A DNA stretch of 64,000 nucleotides. Origin: Acidovorax radicis. GTDB taxonomy: Bacteria > Pseudomonadota > Gammaproteobacteria > Burkholderiales > Burkholderiaceae_C. The notes under the pieces are model-generated. The model was not told the origin of the DNA. It saw only the letters and a list, made by a program, of their open reading frames with translations, and ran no database searches. Positions 17,858 to 26,610 of this stretch are shown here, piece by piece; positions within the stretch are counted from its first letter, which is position 1; each line of letters begins with the position of its first letter. The stretch covers positions 992,001 to 1,056,000 of the forward strand of contig NZ_CP075184.1 of assembly GCF_020510705.1 (NCBI RefSeq). Direction: 5' to 3'. The translations under genes and the position numbers were made by a program.

Positions 17858-18736
17858 ATGACCCCAGGAATTGTCTATGCCGCCCTTGCCTATGTGGCCT
17901 GGGGGTTGTTTCCGCTGTATTTCCGGCAGGTGGCCCATGTGCCCGCGCTGGAGGTCGTGGTGCATCGCACCGTGTGGTCGCTGGTATTCGTCTTTGTGGT
18001 GCTGGCCGTGCGCAGGCATTGGGGCTGGATGCGCGCGCTGTGGGGGCAGCCCAGGGTGCTGGGGGCGTTTGCGGTGTCGGCGCTGCTGCTGTCGGGCAAC
18101 TGGCTCACTTATGTATGGGCGGTGCAGAACCAGCATGTGGTGGATGCCAGCCTGGGTTACTTCATCTTGCCGTTGGTGAATGTAGCGCTGGGTTTTGTCT
18201 TCCTGCACGAACGGCCCCGGCCCGGGCAGTGGCTGGCCGTGGCAGTGGCCGCCGCTGGTGTGTTGTGGCTGGCGGTGCAGGCCGGTCGCCTGCCCTGGAT
18301 TGCGCTGGTGCTGGCCCTGAGCTTTGGCTTTTATGGGCTGATGCGCAAGGTGGCCACGCTGGGCGCGCTGGAGGGGCTGGCGCTGGAGACGATGATGCTG
18401 GCGCCCGTGGCGGTGGCAGCGCTCGCTGTCTGGTCGTCGCAGGGGCAGGGCGCGCTGGTGCAGGGGGATGCAGCCACCGTGGCCTGGCTGCTGGTGGCAG
18501 GCCCCATGACCGCCGTGCCCTTGCTGCTGTTTGCGGCGGGCGCGCGCCTGATTCCGTTGGCCACGATGGGCATTCTCCAATACATCTCCCCCAGCCTGCA
18601 GTTCGCGCTGGGGGTCTGGCTGTTTAACGAGCCATTCCAGCCGGCGCGTCTGGTGGGTTTTGTGTTGATCTGGACCGCGTTGCTGGTGTACAGCCTAGAG
18701 GGGTGGTGGACGCGCCGGGGCAGTGCCACCGCCTGA
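17858..18736 (+). CDS. rarD: RarD-type EamA family transporter
   Basis: Inner-membrane protein of the drug/metabolite transporter superfamily (RarD subgroup), with about ten predicted helices arranged as two EamA repeats. The N-terminus MTPGIVYAALAYVAWG and the HRTVWSL motif after helix 1 are characteristic of RarD. The start is set there; an ATG 42 bases upstream is in frame but adds a short Phe/Ser-rich stretch not seen in the family. About 292 aa. The substrate is unknown (RarD was named from chloramphenicol sensitivity in Pseudomonas). The stop codon is part of a 24-bp palindromic repeat. Confidence 0.9.
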   Translation: MTPGIVYAALAYVAWGLFPLYFRQVAHVPALEVVVHRTVWSLVFVFVVLAVRRHWGWMRALWGQPRVLGAFAVSALLLSGNWLTYVWAVQNQHVVDASLGYFILPLVNVALGFVFLHERPRPGQWLAVAVAAAGVLWLAVQAGRLPWIALVLALSFGFYGLMRKVATLGALEGLALETMMLAPVAVAALAVWSSQGQGALVQGDAATVAWLLVAGPMTAVPLLLFAAGARLIPLATMGILQYISPSLQFALGVWLFNEPFQPARLVGFVLIWTALLVYSLEGWWTRRGSATA

Positions 18737-18756
18737 GATCGTGAACACGTTCTGAG
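18733..18756. repeat. 24-bp palindromic repeat, copy B (overlaps rarD stop)
   Basis: CTGAGATCGTGAACACGTTC and the next four bases: same sequence as copy A except for two substitutions. It begins inside the rarD stop codon. Confidence 0.75.
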
Positions 18757-18800
18757 TGCGGGTTGGCAGGGCGGTTTGGGCTGAGAATATTGAACAAATT

Positions 18801-18850
18801 GGCCTGCAGCGCTTATGGATAAAGCGCAAGAAGCTATGTTTTTAGGAGCT
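18801..18850. repeat. Dispersed intergenic repeat, copy 2
   Basis: Core GCAGCGCTTATGGATAAAGC followed by an AGCTATGTTTTTAGGAGCTA block. Same family as copy 1. Lies between rarD and the ABC transporter operon. Confidence 0.75.
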
Positions 18851-18956
18851 ATTTGGGCTGCGATCTCTCTGCGGGTGCAGATGGGCGTGGGTGCTTGCCG
18901 CAATGCCGGCTTGCGCGGCAATTGCCGTTTTGTGCCTTTTGCTTGATCCAGCGCGG

Positions 18957-18970
18957 TTGACACGCGTCAA
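18957..18970. promoter_or_regulatory. FNR/FixK-like box upstream of the ABC exporter operon
   Basis: TTGACACGCGTCAA matches TTGAY-N4-RTCAA on both arms, the half-site pattern of CRP/FNR-family regulators of the FixK/Dnr type. Its centre is about 63 bases before the ATPase start. TTGACA could alternatively be a sigma-70 -35 hexamer. Confidence 0.4.
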
Positions 18971-19026
18971 GCAGCGTCCACACTGTACGGCATCGTCTTC
19001 ATGCCCGGCGTACAGCGCTGCCTCCG

Positions 19027-19773
19027 ATGCCCGATGCCCTTGTTGCTCAACCCCCTGCAGTGCCTGGCGCCAGCGTGGTGTTCCATGCACGCAATCTGTG
19101 CAAGACCTACCAGACGGGGGAAGTGCAGGTGCGGGCGCTGCACGATGTCGATCTGGACATCGTGCGCGGCGAGTTCGTCGTGCTGCTGGGTGCCTCGGGC
19201 AGCGGCAAGTCCACGCTGCTCAACATCCTGGGCGGGCTGGATGTGCCCACCAGCGGCGAGGTGCGCTTTGCTGACCACGCCCTGAGCGGCGCCAGCGAGA
19301 GCGCGCTCACCCGCTATCGGCGCGAGCATGTGGGTTTTGTCTTTCAGTTCTACAACCTGATTCCCAGCCTGACGGTGCGCGAGAACGTGGCCCTGGTCAC
19401 CGACATCGCGCCCCACCCCATGCCCATCGACGAGGCGATTGCGCTGGTGGGGCTCACGCCGCGCCAGCACCACTTCCCGGCGCAGCTGTCGGGCGGCGAG
19501 CAGCAACGCGTGGCGATTGCCCGCGCCATCGTCAAGCGCCCCGACGTGCTGTTGTGCGACGAGCCCACGGGCGCGCTCGACTACCAGACCGGCAAGATGG
19601 TGCTGGAGGTGATCGCCCGCATCAACGCCGAGTTGGGCACCACGGCCGTGGTCATCACGCACAACGCGGCCATCGCCGCCATGGCCGACCGCGTGGTCTA
19701 TCTGGTGGACGGCACCATCCAGCGCATTGAGCGCAACGCGCACCGGCGGTCGCCTTCGGAGCTGTCATGGTGA
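19027..19773 (+). CDS. ABC transporter ATP-binding protein (MacB/LolD-type)
   Basis: Nucleotide-binding subunit of a type VII (MacB/LolD-like) ABC system. Walker A is GASGSGKST (55-63), the Q-loop lies at [12 protein letters not shown], the signature is LSGGEQQR, Walker B is [11 protein letters not shown], and the switch His is in VITHN. The family-typical [10 protein letters not shown]-terminal pattern is present. It has 248 aa. It is followed by a two-FtsX-domain permease and an HlyD-type adaptor, making a complete inner-membrane part of a tripartite exporter. The downstream permease frame overlaps its end, but the probable permease start is 95 bases further on. Confidence 0.92.
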   Translation: MPDALVAQPPAVPGASVVFHARNLCKTYQTGEVQVRALHDVDLDIVRGEFVVLLGASGSGKSTLLNILGGLDVPTSGEVRFADHALSGASESALTRYRREHVGFVFQFYNLIPSLTVRENVALVTDIAPHPMPIDEAIALVGLTPRQHHFPAQLSGGEQQRVAIARAIVKRPDVLLCDEPTGALDYQTGKMVLEVIARINAELGTTAVVITHNAAIAAMADRVVYLVDGTIQRIERNAHRRSPSELSW

Positions 19774-19867
19774 AAAAAACAACGCCCCCACGTTTCCCCG
19801 CTGCGCGTGGTCCGCTGTCCCTCACGGGGGCCGCTTTTTGCTTTGGGGCGGCCCGGCGGCAAAAAAG

Positions 19868-22246
19868 ATGAAGGCCCTCGACCGCAAACTGCTGCGCGAC
19901 CTGCGCCGCATGTGGAGCCAGGCCCTCACCATCGCGCTGGTGGTGGCCAGCGGCCTGGGCGGTTTCATCACCACCTTGTCGGCGGTGGACTCGCTGGCGC
20001 TGGCGCGTGACCGGTTTTATGCCCAGGGCCACTTTGCCGATGCGTTTGCCGCCGTCAAGCGCGCACCGCTGGCGCTGGCCGAAGTGCTGCGCGGCGTGCC
20101 CGGTGTGGCCGATGTGCAGGTGACGGTGGAGCAGGTGGTGCGCGTGGAGATCCCAGGCTTGGTCGATCCCATCATCGGCCAGCTCATCGGCGTGGATCTG
20201 CGCCAGCCGCCGCGCATGAACCAGGTCACGGTGCGCAGCGGCCGGGCGCTGGCGCCGCCCGGTGCGGGGCAGGGGCGCAGCGACAGCGCCATCGATGCGC
20301 TGGTGTCCGAAGGCTTTGCCCGCGCGCGCGGCCTGCACCCGGGCGACGAGCTGATGGCGCTGGTCAATGGCAAGCGCCGCACCCTGCGCATCGTGGGCAC
20401 GGCGCTGTCGCCCGAATACATCTTCGCGGGCATGGCGGGCATGCCCGACCTGCGCGGCTTCGGCGTGTTCTGGGTGGACCACGAGGCGCTGGCTGCGGCT
20501 TACGACATGCAGGGCGCATTCAACCGCGTGGCCGTCAAGCTGGCGCCGCAGGCCTCCGAGCCCGCCGTGCTCGATGGCCTCTTGCGCCTGCTCGCGCCCT
20601 ACGGCGGGCGCGACGCCCGGGGCCGCGAGGACCAGGCATCGCACGCCATGCTGGACAACGAAATCAAGGAGCAGCGCGTGATGGGCACCTTGCTGCCGGC
20701 CATCTTCCTGGCCGTGGCGGCGTTTTTGCTGCATGTGGTGCTCTCGCGCCTGGTGGCCACGCAGCGCGAGCAGATTGCGGCGCTCAAGGCGCTGGGCTAT
20801 GCCAATGCCGCCATTGCCGGGCATTACCTCAAGCTGGTGGCCGTGATCGTGGCGGCGGGGCTGGCACTGGGTGTGGCGCTGGGCCACTGGCTGGGGACGA
20901 TGCTGACCGGGTTGTATTCCGAATTCTTCTTCTTTCCGGTGTTCGAGCACCGCATTGCGCCCTGGCTGATTCTGGTGGGCGCGGGCGTCACCGGCACCAC
21001 GGCCCTGCTGGGCACGCTCAGCGCGATCGGGGCCACTGTGCGCCTGGCCCCGGCCGAGGCCATGCGCCCGCCGGCCCCGGGCCGGTACCGCCGCACGGTG
21101 CTGGAGCGCCTGGGGGTGCGCCGCATTCCGGCCGGGCTGCGCATGATTCTGCGCAACATGGAGCGCAAGCCCTTGCGCACCACGCTCACCATTGGTGGCA
21201 CGGCGGCGGCGGTGGCCATCGTGGTCATGGGCAACTTCTTTCGCGATGCCATCGACCATATTGTGGACACCACCTTTCACCTCGCGATGCGCAGTGATGT
21301 GAATGTATGGATGACCGAGCCGGTCGATGCCCTGGCCCGCCTGCAACTGGCGCGCCTGCCGGGGGTGACGGGCGTGGAGCCCACGCGCAGCGTGGCGGTG
21401 CGCATGGCCTATGGCCACCGCAGCGAGCGGGTGGGGCTGCAAGGCGTGGCACCGGGCGCGCAACTGCTGCGCGTGATCGATGTGGATGGCCGCCAGAGCC
21501 CCGTGCCCGAAGCGGGCCTGCTGCTCACCGATCGCCTGGCCGACAAGCTCGGGGTGCACGTGGGCGACAGCGTGCGTGTGGAGGTGCTGGAGGGCCGCCA
21601 GCGCATGCTGTATGTGCCGGTGCAGGCCACTGTGCGCGAAATGATGGGCCTGAACGCCTATGTGCAGCGCGACGTGCTCAACCGCTGGCTGCAGGAGGGC
21701 GATGTGGCCTCGCAGTTCGATGTGGCGCTGGAGCCCGGCTCCGAAGCGCGTTTTCTCGAAGCCACCAAGGCCCTGCCGCGCGTGGCGGGCGCCTTCAGCA
21801 AGGCTACGCTGCTGCGCAACATGCAGGATGTGAGTGCGCGCAATGTGCGCATCATGAGCACCATCCTCACGCTGTTTGCGGCCGTGATTGCGGTGGGTGT
21901 GGTTTACAACAATGCGCGCATTGCGCTGGCCGAGCGCACCTGGGAGCTGGCCAGCCTGCGCGTGCTGGGGTTCACGCGGGGCGAGGTGTCGGCGCTGCTG
22001 CTGGGCGAGCTGGCGATTGGCATCGCGCTGGCGCTGCCATTGGGAATGGCCATGGGCTGGGGGCTGGTGCACCTGCTGGTGGAGCTGCTCAAGAACGACC
22101 AGTTTCTGTTTCCGGTGGTCATCAGTGCGCGCACCTATGCCTGGGCTGGTCTGTGCGTGGTGGTGGCGGGCGTGGCCAGTGCCCTCGTGGTGCGCAGGCA
22201 GATCGACCGGCTGGACATGGTGGCTGCGCTCAAGACGCGTGAATAG
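19868..22246 (+). CDS. ABC transporter permease with two FtsX domains
   Basis: Inner-membrane permease of about 790 aa. One N-terminal membrane helix (MWSQALTIALVVASGLGG) precedes a large periplasmic domain and an FtsX domain with three helices (about 300-420). A second such unit follows, ending with three C-terminal helices. The start was set at MKALDRKLLRDLRR, where the family sequence begins; the upstream in-frame sequence overlaps the ATPase gene and looks non-coding. The duplicated architecture resembles lipoprotein or DevC-type exporters. It probably works with the adjacent ATPase and HlyD-type adaptor. The cargo is unknown. Confidence 0.9.
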   Translation: MKALDRKLLRDLRRMWSQALTIALVVASGLGGFITTLSAVDSLALARDRFYAQGHFADAFAAVKRAPLALAEVLRGVPGVADVQVTVEQVVRVEIPGLVDPIIGQLIGVDLRQPPRMNQVTVRSGRALAPPGAGQGRSDSAIDALVSEGFARARGLHPGDELMALVNGKRRTLRIVGTALSPEYIFAGMAGMPDLRGFGVFWVDHEALAAAYDMQGAFNRVAVKLAPQASEPAVLDGLLRLLAPYGGRDARGREDQASHAMLDNEIKEQRVMGTLLPAIFLAVAAFLLHVVLSRLVATQREQIAALKALGYANAAIAGHYLKLVAVIVAAGLALGVALGHWLGTMLTGLYSEFFFFPVFEHRIAPWLILVGAGVTGTTALLGTLSAIGATVRLAPAEAMRPPAPGRYRRTVLERLGVRRIPAGLRMILRNMERKPLRTTLTIGGTAAAVAIVVMGNFFRDAIDHIVDTTFHLAMRSDVNVWMTEPVDALARLQLARLPGVTGVEPTRSVAVRMAYGHRSERVGLQGVAPGAQLLRVIDVDGRQSPVPEAGLLLTDRLADKLGVHVGDSVRVEVLEGRQRMLYVPVQATVREMMGLNAYVQRDVLNRWLQEGDVASQFDVALEPGSEARFLEATKALPRVAGAFSKATLLRNMQDVSARNVRIMSTILTLFAAVIAVGVVYNNARIALAERTWELASLRVLGFTRGEVSALLLGELAIGIALALPLGMAMGWGLVHLLVELLKNDQFLFPVVISARTYAWAGLCVVVAGVASALVVRRQIDRLDMVAALKTRE

Positions 22247-22291
22247 GCGGCGGCCAACACGCCAAACAATGCAAGCAACAGGAACAGGGCA

Positions 22292-23536
22292 ATGCAAAAG
22301 AAAACGGTGATGCTGGGCGTGGGGGCACTGGTGGTGCTGGGCGCATTCTTGGCGTGGGCGTTTGCGCCCCGGCCGCTGCAGGTGGAGGCTGCCGCCGTGG
22401 TGCAGGGCCGCTTTGAGGCGGGCATCGACGAAGACGCGAAGACCCGCCTGCGCGACCGCTACAGCATCTCTGCGCCCTTGGCCGGGCGGCTGGCGCGCAT
22501 CGCGCTGCGCGAGGGCGACGCGGTGCAGGTGGGCGATGTGGTGGCGCGCATCACCCCGGCCATGCCGGTCTTGCTCGACGAGCGCAGCCTGCGCGAGCAG
22601 CAGGCGCGCGTCACCGCCGCCCAGGCCAATGTGCAGCGCGCCGCTGTGCGCATCGAGCGCAGCCGGGTGGCGCAGGAGCAGGCCCGCAACGACCTGCGCC
22701 GCAGCGAGCAGCTGGCGCAGCAGGGCTTTGTGGCCCCCACGCGCCTCGATACCGAGCGCCTGGCGCTGCAGGCGGCCGACAAAGACACCGACGCCGCGGT
22801 GCAGGACCAGCAGGTGGCACGCGCCGATCTGGCCCAGGCCCGCGCAGCGCTCGACGTGGTGCAGCGGCCCGGCGGCGCGCAGGTTGGCAAGGCCTTCGAG
22901 GTGCTGGCCCCTGTGGCCGGCCGCGTGCTGCGCGTGGCGCAGGCCAGCGAGGGCGTGGTCGCGCTGGGCACCGTACTGGTCGAGGTGGGCGACACCGCGC
23001 AGCTCGAAGTGGTGGCGCCGCTGCTGTCTACTGATGCGCTGCAGGTGCGCCCCGGCAGCCCCGTGCGCATCGAGCGCTGGGGTGGGCCGGGAGTGTTGCA
23101 AGGACGCGTGCGCAGCGTGGAGCCGGCGGCGTTCACCAAGGTGTCGGCGCTGGGTGTGGAAGAACAGAGGGTCAACGTGCTGATAGACCTGACCAGCCCG
23201 CCCGCGCAGTGGGCGGCGCTGGGCGACGGTTATCGCGTGGTGGCGCGCGTGCTCACCCGCGAGGCGCCGGACGCCACGCTAGTGCCCGTGAGCGCGCTGT
23301 TCCCGCTGCCCGGCAGCGACGCCGCCGCATCGGCCCCCATGGCGGATACCCCAGCGCCGCGCATGGCGGTGTTTGTGGTCGAGGGGGGCCGGGCGCGGCG
23401 CACACCGGTGGTGCTGGAGGCGCGCGGCAGCACCCACGCCTGGGTGAAGGAGGGGCTGCAAGCGGGCGCGCAGGTCGTGGTGTACCCGCCCGCTGCGCTG
23501 ACCGATGGTGCCCGCGTCACGGTCCGCACCCCCTGA
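22292..23536 (+). CDS. HlyD/RND-type periplasmic adaptor subunit
   Basis: Membrane-fusion protein of a tripartite exporter. One N-terminal membrane anchor (about residues 5-24) is followed by a biotinyl-lipoyl half motif (APLAGRLARIALREGD), an alpha-helical hairpin rich in Ala/Gln/Arg (about 98-190), the second lipoyl half (APVAGRVLRVAQ) and beta-barrel and membrane-proximal domains. It has 414 aa. Gene order ATPase-permease-adaptor on one strand with short gaps indicates an operon. No outer-membrane TolC-type gene is in the window, so that partner must be shared or encoded elsewhere. Confidence 0.9.
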   Translation: MQKKTVMLGVGALVVLGAFLAWAFAPRPLQVEAAAVVQGRFEAGIDEDAKTRLRDRYSISAPLAGRLARIALREGDAVQVGDVVARITPAMPVLLDERSLREQQARVTAAQANVQRAAVRIERSRVAQEQARNDLRRSEQLAQQGFVAPTRLDTERLALQAADKDTDAAVQDQQVARADLAQARAALDVVQRPGGAQVGKAFEVLAPVAGRVLRVAQASEGVVALGTVLVEVGDTAQLEVVAPLLSTDALQVRPGSPVRIERWGGPGVLQGRVRSVEPAAFTKVSALGVEEQRVNVLIDLTSPPAQWAALGDGYRVVARVLTREAPDATLVPVSALFPLPGSDAAASAPMADTPAPRMAVFVVEGGRARRTPVVLEARGSTHAWVKEGLQAGAQVVVYPPAALTDGARVTVRTP

Positions 23537-23559
23537 CAGAGAAAAGAACAGGTTCGCCC

Positions 23560-25203
23560 ATGCACCCCGAAGCCCTGGTTGACGCCTATGCCGCCACCGA
23601 GCAGCGCCTGCGCCAGTTGCAGCGCAGCCCCGAGGCCTTTGGCCACCCCACCGGCACCGTGGACTGGATCGAAACCCATATCTCCTGGCTGCTGCTGGCG
23701 GGTGACTTTGTCTACAAGTTCAAAAAGCCGCTGAAGCTGGATTTCCTGGACTTCAGCACCCCCGCGCTGCGGCGCGCCGCCTGCGAGGAAGAGCTGCGCA
23801 TCAACCGCCGCACCGCGCCAGCGCTGTACCTGGGGCTGGTGGTGCTGGGCGGCACGGCAACCAGTCTGCGGCTGCAGCCCATCGATGCGGCCCCGGTGGA
23901 CGCAGAACCCGCCGTGCGCATGCGCCGCTTTGCGCAGGAGGCGCTGCTCAGCCACCTGCTGGAGCAGCAGCGCCTGCTGCCCGGCCACATCGACGCCCTG
24001 GCGCAGCAGGTCGCGCAGTTCCATGCCAGTGCGGCAGTGGCCACGCCCGAGCAGGGCTGGGGCACCGCCCAGGCAGTGGTAGCGCCGGTGCAGGATGGCC
24101 TGACGGCGCTGAAGCCGCAAGTGGCGCGGGATCTGCCAGCGATGGGCCTCGCGCTGCAGCAGGTGGCGCAGTGGTGTGCCACACAAGGTGCGGCGCTGGG
24201 GCCGGTGTTCCAGCAGCGGCTGCAGTCCGGGCGGGTGCGCGAATGCCACGGCGACCTGCACCTGGCCAATCTGGTGCTGATCGACGGGCAGCCGCAGCTG
24301 TTCGATGCGATCGAGTTCAACCCGGCGCTGCGCTGGATCGACTGCGTGGCCGACATTGCCTTTTTGGCCATGGACCTGGAAGCGCGTGGCCGCGCCGACC
24401 TGGCTTGGCGCTTTCTGAATGCCTGGCTGGAGCACACGGGCGACTACGCCGGTCTGCAAGTGTTGCAGTACTACCGCGTGTACCGGGCCCTGGTGCGCGC
24501 CCGCGTGGCGGGCCTGCGGCTCGCGCAGATGGAGGGGGAGGGTGGAGGCGATGAGCACGCGGTCAGCCTGCGGGTGCTGCAGCGCTATCTGGCCCTGGCG
24601 CTTCACTTCATCCAGCCCCGCGCCGTGGAGCTGTGGCTGGCGCACGGGTTCTCTGGCGCGGGCAAGAGCACGCAGTCGCAGACGCTGATTGCCGACCGGG
24701 GCGTGGTGCGCGTGCGCGCCGATGTGGAGCGCAAGCGGCTGTTCGGCCTGCCGCCGCAGGCGTCGAGCGCGGTGGTGCCGGGCGGCATCTACACAGCCGA
24801 TGCCTCGCAGCGCACCCACGAGGCGCTGGCGCAGGCGGCCCGTTGGGCGCTGGCTGCGGGCTACACGGTGCTGGTGGACGCGACATTCCTGAACCCGGCG
24901 ATGCGCCAGCGCTTCATCGCACTGGCGGCGCAGGTACAGGTGCGGTGCCGCATCCTGTCGTTCGAGGCGCCCCTTGCGGTGCTGCGCGAACGGGTGCGCA
25001 GCCGCCAGCAGGCGGGTGGCGATGCATCGGAGGCCTCGGTACAGGTGCTGGAATCGCAATGGGCGGCGGCCCAGCCGCTCTCGCCCGCTGAAGAGGCGCT
25101 GACGGTGCATGTGGACACCACCCGGCCGGTCGATTGGGGGCTGCTGCTGCCTCCGCCGGGCCCAGCGTGCGGGCCTGCTAGAACGCCAGATGGCCCGGCA
25201 TGA
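23560..25203 (+). CDS. Aminoglycoside phosphotransferase-like / P-loop kinase fusion protein
   Basis: Two-domain protein of about 547 aa. The N-terminal part (about 1-340) is an APH/kinase-like fold with the catalytic loop CHGDLHLANLVL and the metal motif FDAIEFN. The C-terminal part (about 365-520) is a P-loop kinase with GFSGAGKST, similar to AAA_33 or gluconate/zeta-type kinases. The start is the ATG at 23560 in MHPEALVDAY; the same frame is open upstream but lies inside the adaptor gene. This fusion occurs in many proteobacteria with no established substrate, and resistance should not be assumed. Its 3' end overlaps the convergent YqaA-type gene by 26 bases. Confidence 0.85.
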   Translation: MHPEALVDAYAATEQRLRQLQRSPEAFGHPTGTVDWIETHISWLLLAGDFVYKFKKPLKLDFLDFSTPALRRAACEEELRINRRTAPALYLGLVVLGGTATSLRLQPIDAAPVDAEPAVRMRRFAQEALLSHLLEQQRLLPGHIDALAQQVAQFHASAAVATPEQGWGTAQAVVAPVQDGLTALKPQVARDLPAMGLALQQVAQWCATQGAALGPVFQQRLQSGRVRECHGDLHLANLVLIDGQPQLFDAIEFNPALRWIDCVADIAFLAMDLEARGRADLAWRFLNAWLEHTGDYAGLQVLQYYRVYRALVRARVAGLRLAQMEGEGGGDEHAVSLRVLQRYLALALHFIQPRAVELWLAHGFSGAGKSTQSQTLIADRGVVRVRADVERKRLFGLPPQASSAVVPGGIYTADASQRTHEALAQAARWALAAGYTVLVDATFLNPAMRQRFIALAAQVQVRCRILSFEAPLAVLRERVRSRQQAGGDASEASVQVLESQWAAAQPLSPAEEALTVHVDTTRPVDWGLLLPPPGPACGPARTPDGPA

Positions 25204-25714
25204 AATACAGCAGCACGCTCGTCATGACCAGGTAGCGCAAGAATTTTCCGACCGCCATGTAGGCCAGGCAGGGCCAGAACGGCAGCTTGAGCCAGCCAGC
25301 CACGGCGCACAGCGGGTCGCCCACCACGGGCAGCCAGCTCAGCAGGCAGGTCTTGGCCCCCCATTTGCGCAGCCAGATGCGTGCGCGACGCTCGGTGCGG
25401 CTGAGCTCACGCGCCGGTTTGGTCTCGGCGTCGGTGGGGCGGCCGGCACGCCGGTGGCGCCGTGCCGCATCCCAGGCGCGGTGCGCGCCCAGCCCCATCC
25501 ACCAGCTCACGCCGCCGCCCAGGGTGTTGCCCAGCGTGGCCACGGCAATGGCAGGCCAGTACAGGTCGGGGTTGAGCTTGATGAGGCCAAACACCGCCGG
25601 CTCTGAGCCCAGGGGCAGCAGCGTGGCCGAGATAAAGGACACGATGAAGACGGTGCTCAGGCCAAACTGCGGCAGGGCCAGCCATTCGAGCAGCAGGTGG
25701 GTCCAGTTTTCCAT
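25178..25714 (-). CDS. YqaA-like membrane protein (DedA/SNARE-associated superfamily)
   Basis: Small inner-membrane protein of about 178 aa with several hydrophobic helices (FGLSTVFIVSFISATLLPLG, AIAVATLGNTLGGGVSWW and near the C-terminus). The GNTLGG and LPVVGDPLCAVAGWL motifs are typical of the YqaA/DedA superfamily, whose members have roles in membrane homeostasis and lipid flipping. The start was set at MENWTHLLLEW; an ATG 24 bases upstream is in frame. A basic stretch between helices (about 90-120) is probably cytoplasmic. Convergent with the preceding gene, with overlapping ends. Confidence 0.85.
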   Translation of the reverse strand: MENWTHLLLEWLALPQFGLSTVFIVSFISATLLPLGSEPAVFGLIKLNPDLYWPAIAVATLGNTLGGGVSWWMGLGAHRAWDAARRHRRAGRPTDAETKPARELSRTERRARIWLRKWGAKTCLLSWLPVVGDPLCAVAGWLKLPFWPCLAYMAVGKFLRYLVMTSVLLYFMPGHLAF

Positions 25715-25860
25715 GGCAACGAGTGTAGGGGCGCACATGGCGGATGTTCCCGCCTGGGGGCGCTGTCCTACACCGAGCCGCGCTTTGCTCGGATGTCTCG
25801 GAAAGGGCTCGTTTTATATCGTTGAGCCATTGAAGCCCAGAAGAATTCCCGGAGGACCCC

Positions 25861-26451
25861 ATGCCCGTCATTTCAACCACGCCACATCGCCGTCTGTTTT
25901 CGCGCATCGCCGCGGCATCGGGTTGTACGCGCTGGTCGTCCGTGGCGGCGGCACTCGTGCTGGCCGCCTGCGCGCACAGCCCACAGGCGGCCGTGCAGAC
26001 AAACACAGGGGAGCCCGCCGGGGCCTCGATAGCCGCGGCTGCGCACAACGCGTTGGGATGCCGCAGCGAATCCTCAGCGCGTGAATCCCTGAAAAACATT
26101 GCTGCCGAATTGCAAGCGCAGGGCATGGCGCTCAAAACCACCTGCCAGGCAGACAGCGGTGGCTTGCGGGTGCAGGTGCAGGTGATAGATGGCGTGAAAG
26201 CCAGCAAGGTGGTGCGTGGGCCTTTGGCGGATGGCCATGAGGTGGACATGGGCACCCCTTCCGGCGCCGTGTTAGCGGGCGCTGCCGGGAGAGCGAGCGG
26301 TTTCTCGCCCGACGTGCAGCACAACCGCCTCTGGCTGAGCGCCCTCATGGCGCGCCATCAGTTTGACAACCTGCCCGATGCCTGGTGGCACTTTGCGCAG
26401 CGCAAGCCGCTGGCGCCCGATGTGGCGGAGACGGACTTGGCTGCCCGCTAA
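25861..26451 (+). CDS. VanX-like (M15D) lipoprotein with a degenerate active site
   Basis: 196-aa exported lipoprotein: lipobox LAAC with the lipidated Cys at 37. The C-terminal half (about 104-185) resembles D-Ala-D-Ala dipeptidases of the VanX/DdpX type, with VDMGTP (128-133), an HNRLWLSALM helix and PDAWWHF (172-178). However, the catalytic Glu of the EWWH motif is Ala174 and the zinc-binding SxHxxGxAxD segment is not recognisable, so hydrolysis is unlikely. It may be a peptidoglycan-binding or structural relative. A good SD (GGAGG, 5-base spacing) precedes the ATG. It lies alone between convergent and downstream genes. Homology is inferred by eye from a short region. Confidence 0.6.
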   Translation: MPVISTTPHRRLFSRIAAASGCTRWSSVAAALVLAACAHSPQAAVQTNTGEPAGASIAAAAHNALGCRSESSARESLKNIAAELQAQGMALKTTCQADSGGLRVQVQVIDGVKASKVVRGPLADGHEVDMGTPSGAVLAGAAGRASGFSPDVQHNRLWLSALMARHQFDNLPDAWWHFAQRKPLAPDVAETDLAAR

Positions 26452-26508
26452 GGGGGCCGAGCCGTCTGCGTCGGCTGTGATCGCCCCCTTTGCCCCCTTT
26501 GCCCCTTT
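26450..26508 (+). terminator. Probable terminator after the VanX-like gene, with short tandem repeats
   Basis: AAGGGGGC at 26450-26457 pairs with GCCCCCTT at 26483-26490 around an inner AGCCG/CGGCT stem. The right arm is the first of three tandem units (GCCCCCTTT twice, then GCCCCTTT). T-tracts are short, so the strength is uncertain. Confidence 0.5.
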
Positions 26509-26610
26509 GTAGGCGCACTGGCTGAACCGACTGGGGTATGGGGCATAGGTGCCGTGGTACGCAGGCCAAAAGGGGAGGGATGTATTGATCCCCACGGTGG
26601 GGCCGTGCGT

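Larger units (their letters stand above)
18737..19026. other. 290-bp gap between rarD and the ABC exporter operon
   Basis: Holds the end of palindromic repeat B, one copy of the GCGCTT..AAGCGC repeat and a TTGAC-N4-GTCAA box. No convincing coding sequence or RNA gene was seen. Confidence 0.6.

Noticed and set aside
19655..23101. Very long minus-strand open frame (1148 codons) antisense to the ABC exporter genes
   Set aside because: Rich in His, Arg, Gln and Ala with no domain, and exactly opposite strong coding genes: a product of high GC content.
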